From contig NZ_CP058350.1 in the NCBI RefSeq assembly GCF_005860795.2, positions 2,758,501-2,822,500 on the forward strand: DNA of 64,000 nucleotides, given 5' to 3'. Every line of letters starts with the position of its first letter. The stretch's first letter is position 1. This DNA is from Peteryoungia desertarenae (GTDB lineage: Bacteria; Pseudomonadota; Alphaproteobacteria; Rhizobiales; Rhizobiaceae). The translations under genes were made by a program, and so were the position numbers. The notes beneath the pieces were generated by a model. That model had not been told where the DNA came from and did no database searches. It saw only the letters and a program-made list of their open reading frames with translations. Below are positions 61,599 to 64,000 of this stretch, piece after piece.

Positions 61599-62330
61599 AT
61601 GAACGACAGACCCGATCCGCAATCCTTTCCCGTCACCCCGCGCAACCGGGCAAAGCGCCTGCATGAGCGCGCGGCCTATGACCGCGACGCCGTCTATGCC
61701 GTGCTGGATGCGGCCCTCCTCTGTCACGTCGCCTATGTCATCGACGGCCAGCCCTATTGCACGCCGACGATCCACTGGCGCGAGGGCGACTGGCTCTATT
61801 GGCATGGCTCATCCGCCAGCCGCATGCTGAAGAGCCAGAAGGCCGGCATCCCCGTCTGCCTCACTGTCGCCCATCTCGACGGCCTGGTGCTGGCCCGCTC
61901 CGGCTTCCACCATTCGGCCAATTACCGCTCCGCCATGTGCTTCGGTACGGCCCATATCATCGACGACCCGGAAGAAAAGGCAGAGGCCCTGAAAGCCGTC
62001 GTCGACCGCTTCTATCCGGGACGGACGAAGACCCTGCGCGATAACGATCCGCAGGAGGTGAAGGGCACGATGGTGATCGGCATGCAGATCGAGGAAGCCT
62101 CGGCAAAGACCCGCGCCGCCGGCGTCTCGGACGATCCAGCCGATGCAGACGCCCGCGTCTGGGCCGGCGTCATCCCGGTCGAAACGGTGATCGGGGAACC
62201 TCAGCTCTGCCCGAAGGTGCCGCACGGCGTCACCTTTCCCGATCACCTCACGCCCTATCACGCCGGTCGCCGCCTTGACGAGGCCTTGAGAGAAACACAC
62301 CGTCTCTATGAGGCCGGAAGCGGGGATTGA
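61599..62330 (+). CDS. Pyridoxamine 5'-phosphate oxidase-family FMN-binding protein
   Basis: 243 residues from ATG 61599 (TTGGAGG upstream). Split-barrel flavin-binding fold of the FMN_bind_2 type: LLCHVAYVIDGQPYCTPTIHWREGD, LYWHGSSASRMLKSQ, CLTVAHLDGLVLARSGFHHSANYRS. A His-rich core fits the haem/flavin-binding relatives. Possibly acts on vitamin B6 compounds or nitro-compounds; unproven. Divergent from the MocR regulator. Confidence 0.87.
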   Translation: MNDRPDPQSFPVTPRNRAKRLHERAAYDRDAVYAVLDAALLCHVAYVIDGQPYCTPTIHWREGDWLYWHGSSASRMLKSQKAGIPVCLTVAHLDGLVLARSGFHHSANYRSAMCFGTAHIIDDPEEKAEALKAVVDRFYPGRTKTLRDNDPQEVKGTMVIGMQIEEASAKTRAAGVSDDPADADARVWAGVIPVETVIGEPQLCPKVPHGVTFPDHLTPYHAGRRLDEALRETHRLYEAGSGD

Positions 62331-62339
62331 TCCCCGCCC

Positions 62340-62786
62340 CTAGCCGGAAATCCAGCTTTCCAGCTTCGCCCTCTGCGCATCGCTGAAGGGATGCGAGCGC
62401 CGCGTGGCGAGGCTGATATGCACGACAACGGTTTGCGCCGTCGCACAACAGACGCCGTTCTGGAACACCGCCTGCTCCATGGTCACCGAGGAGCGCCCGA
62501 TCGCCTTGACCCGCGTGCCGATATCGACTGTCCCCGGCCACAGCACCTCGTTGATATAGTTGATGTCGAGCTTGGCAAGGACGAAGGAGCAATCGGGATC
62601 GAGGATCGGATCATCCACATTGTAGATCATCTCGACGCGGCCGGTCTCCATGAAGGTGGCGTAGACGGCATTGTTGACATGCCCCTGCCGGTCCGTGTCG
62701 CCATAGCGCAGCTTGTCATAGCTGCGGCTGGCGAAATCCTCGAGGCGTGGCAGCGCCCGCGCGGATGAAGTCTCTGTCGAAGTCAT
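62340..62786 (-). CDS. Hot-dog fold acyl-CoA thioesterase
   Basis: 148 residues. 4HBT-type: YGDTDRQGHVNNAVYATFMETGRVEMI (catalytic Asp and HVNN), then FVLAKLDINYINEVLWPG. Hydrolyses an acyl-CoA; the substrate is unknown. It follows the convergent FMN-binding gene by 9 bp and lies downstream of the LysR gene in the same direction. Confidence 0.88.
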   Translation of the reverse strand: MTSTETSSARALPRLEDFASRSYDKLRYGDTDRQGHVNNAVYATFMETGRVEMIYNVDDPILDPDCSFVLAKLDINYINEVLWPGTVDIGTRVKAIGRSSVTMEQAVFQNGVCCATAQTVVVHISLATRRSHPFSDAQRAKLESWISG

Positions 62787-62819
62787 GCTGTCTCTGTCCG
62801 TTCTGCAAGTCTTTATGCG

Positions 62820-63716
62820 TTACGCCGCAAGTCCGATCAATTCGGAAAAGGCATAGCGCACGCTGTCGGCCACCGCCTGGATCGTATCACTCGTTTCCTT
62901 GCCCGTCAGCAACCGCACCTCGAAACTCCCCAGATCCGGCAGGCCCTGCTTGGCCCCCAGCGCCACCATGTCGTCGGTCAGATAGCTGCGCGGGAGCGGC
63001 GCGATCGCCAGATCCGCTATCACCGCCGCGCGCTGCGCCATGGTATGGGCCGACAGATAGGCGATGCGATAATTGCGCCGCTCCTTGTCGAGCCGCGCCA
63101 GCGCATCCGCCCGCCAGCAGCAGCCATCCTCCCAGATTGACACAGGCAGCGGATCGCGCAAATGCGCCGTGCCGCATTTCGCCCCGGCCCAGACAAGCTG
63201 TTCCTGGTGGATCACCTCGCCCTCATGGATGACGGCGCCGGGTGCGCAATTGATCAGCGTGAGGTCCAGCCGCTGCTCGGCCAGCCGCCGCCTGAGCGCC
63301 CCGGACGTATCGACCGTCAGATCCACCATGATCAGCGGATAGAGCTCGGCGAAACGCCTGAGGATCGATGGCATGAAGCGCTCGCCGATATCGTCCGGTG
63401 CGCCGAGCCTGACGACGCCCTTCATTTCCGGCATGCGGAAGCGCCCGACCGCCTCGTTGGACAGCGCCAGCATCCGCCGCGCATAAGGAAGCAGCGTCTC
63501 GCCGCTTTCCGTCAGTGTCACCGAACGCGCATCGCGCAGGAAAAGCGTGGCATTGAGCTGTTCTTCCAGCTTCTTGATCTGCATGGACACCGCAGACGGC
63601 GTGCGGAAAACCCGCTCGGCCGCCGTGGTGAAGCTGCCCGTTTCGGCAATCGCGATGAAGGTGCGCAACACATCATTGTCGAGCAGCGGCAGGGGCTGGC
63701 GAAGGGTCATGTTCAT
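62820..63716 (-). CDS. LysR-family transcriptional regulator
   Basis: 298 residues from the ATG at 63716 (AAGGATG upstream). N-terminal HTH: LRTFIAIAETGSFTTAAERVFRTPSAVSMQIKKLEEQL; effector domain with VRLGAPDDIGERFMPSILRRFAELYP. Divergent from the truncated gene at the window edge, with a LysR-type motif between. The effector is unknown. Confidence 0.92.
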   Translation of the reverse strand: MNMTLRQPLPLLDNDVLRTFIAIAETGSFTTAAERVFRTPSAVSMQIKKLEEQLNATLFLRDARSVTLTESGETLLPYARRMLALSNEAVGRFRMPEMKGVVRLGAPDDIGERFMPSILRRFAELYPLIMVDLTVDTSGALRRRLAEQRLDLTLINCAPGAVIHEGEVIHQEQLVWAGAKCGTAHLRDPLPVSIWEDGCCWRADALARLDKERRNYRIAYLSAHTMAQRAAVIADLAIAPLPRSYLTDDMVALGAKQGLPDLGSFEVRLLTGKETSDTIQAVADSVRYAFSELIGLAA

Positions 63717-63763
63717 CGGCGCATCCTTCAGTAAAATTGATCCTAAGGACGATATCATCGCGT

Positions 63764-63778
63764 TTGATTGAATGTCAA
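63764..63778. promoter_or_regulatory. LysR-type binding motif
   Basis: TTGA-N7-TCAA, containing a T-N11-A core, between lysR and the divergent gene; 48 bp from the lysR start and 49 bp from the other. Confidence 0.5.
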
Positions 63779-63826
63779 TTCACCGGCATGCTCCTGTTCA
63801 CATCAGCAGAAAAGGAGTTCCCGCCC

Positions 63827-64000
63827 ATGTCGCACAAGCCGCAAATGCCATCGCTGAACCTGATCAGCCCCGCCGCCCTGGCGGCAACTTTCGTCGCAAC
63901 CCTGCGCGACCACATTCAGAGACGGCGCCGCAAGGCCGCCATTTCCGCAGCCTTTCGCGACATTGCCCGCCTGCCGCAGCGCGTCCAGCAGGACCTGATC
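63827..64000 (+). CDS. Small protein, truncated by the window end
   Basis: 58 codons visible. AAAGGAG precedes the ATG. Starts MSHKPQMPSLNLISPAALAA, with an Arg-rich middle (HIQRRRRKAAISAAFRDIAR). The size class, basic character and LysR neighbour recall DUF1127-like proteins of rhizobia, but the end is missing. Identity uncertain. Confidence 0.6.
   Translation, partial: MSHKPQMPSLNLISPAALAATFVATLRDHIQRRRRKAAISAAFRDIARLPQRVQQDLI

Overview
The window looks like a chromosomal segment of an alphaproteobacterium of the order Rhizobiales, most likely a Rhizobiaceae member. The evidence is the gene order uvrA<>ssb, marC, gyrA, coaD, two cyclophilins, queA, tgt, a direct-repeat GAAC-N7-GAAC LexA box of the alphaproteobacterial type between uvrA and ssb, GC-rich coding sequence, and a B12/betaine one-carbon cluster of rhizobial type.

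Layout. 1-9.9 kb: housekeeping core (uvrA, ssb, marC, gyrA, three very small membrane-protein genes, coaD, ppi x2, queA-tgt). 9.9-15.4 kb: a DUF4864 protein, a complete TRAP transporter (dctPQM) and an ABC-F ATPase. 15.6-17.2 kb: an ISNCY/IS1202-like insertion sequence. 17.4-24.8 kb: a minus-strand core run, rlpA, dac, tmk, holB, metG, tatD and an MBL hydrolase. 25.06 kb: tRNA-Ser(UGA). Its 3' end is copied exactly at 29.57 kb and approximately at 27.14 kb, bracketing an accessory segment with two nonsense-interrupted genes. 27.1-33.6 kb: two ECF42-type sigma factor/DGPF (YCII) modules. They share a near-identical candidate promoter and flank an ArsR-SRPBCC-DUF4287 operon. 34.4-37.3 kb: an M20 peptidase and cobQ.

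38.3-56.8 kb is the most coherent system: a betaine/choline-type ABC importer, betaine-homocysteine methyltransferase (bmt), an MttB-family non-pyrrolysine methyltransferase, its corrinoid protein, a QueG-like 4Fe-4S protein, a DUF1638 protein, a formyltransferase-like protein, a small 'virulence factor' protein, a MetV + MetF pair, a methyl-THF:corrinoid methyltransferase and a RACE/ASKHA corrinoid reactivator. Together they suggest import of a quaternary amine, B12-dependent demethylation onto tetrahydrofolate, and oxidation of methyl-THF through MetVF. Several members carry Arg/Gly-rich tails while the corrinoid protein has a strongly acidic N-terminus. A BrnT/BrnA-like toxin-antitoxin pair sits inside this run, and two entericidin-like lipoproteins flank the DUF1638 gene.

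56.9-58.3 kb holds an unrecognised gene with a possible nuclease-like C-terminus and unusual composition. 58.7-64 kb is accessory metabolism and regulation: a flavodoxin-fold oxidoreductase with a divergent TetR and twin operators, MocR-type regulator <> FMN-binding protein, thioesterase, LysR, and a truncated gene at the window edge. All functional statements rest on reading motifs and recalling families; no database search was run.
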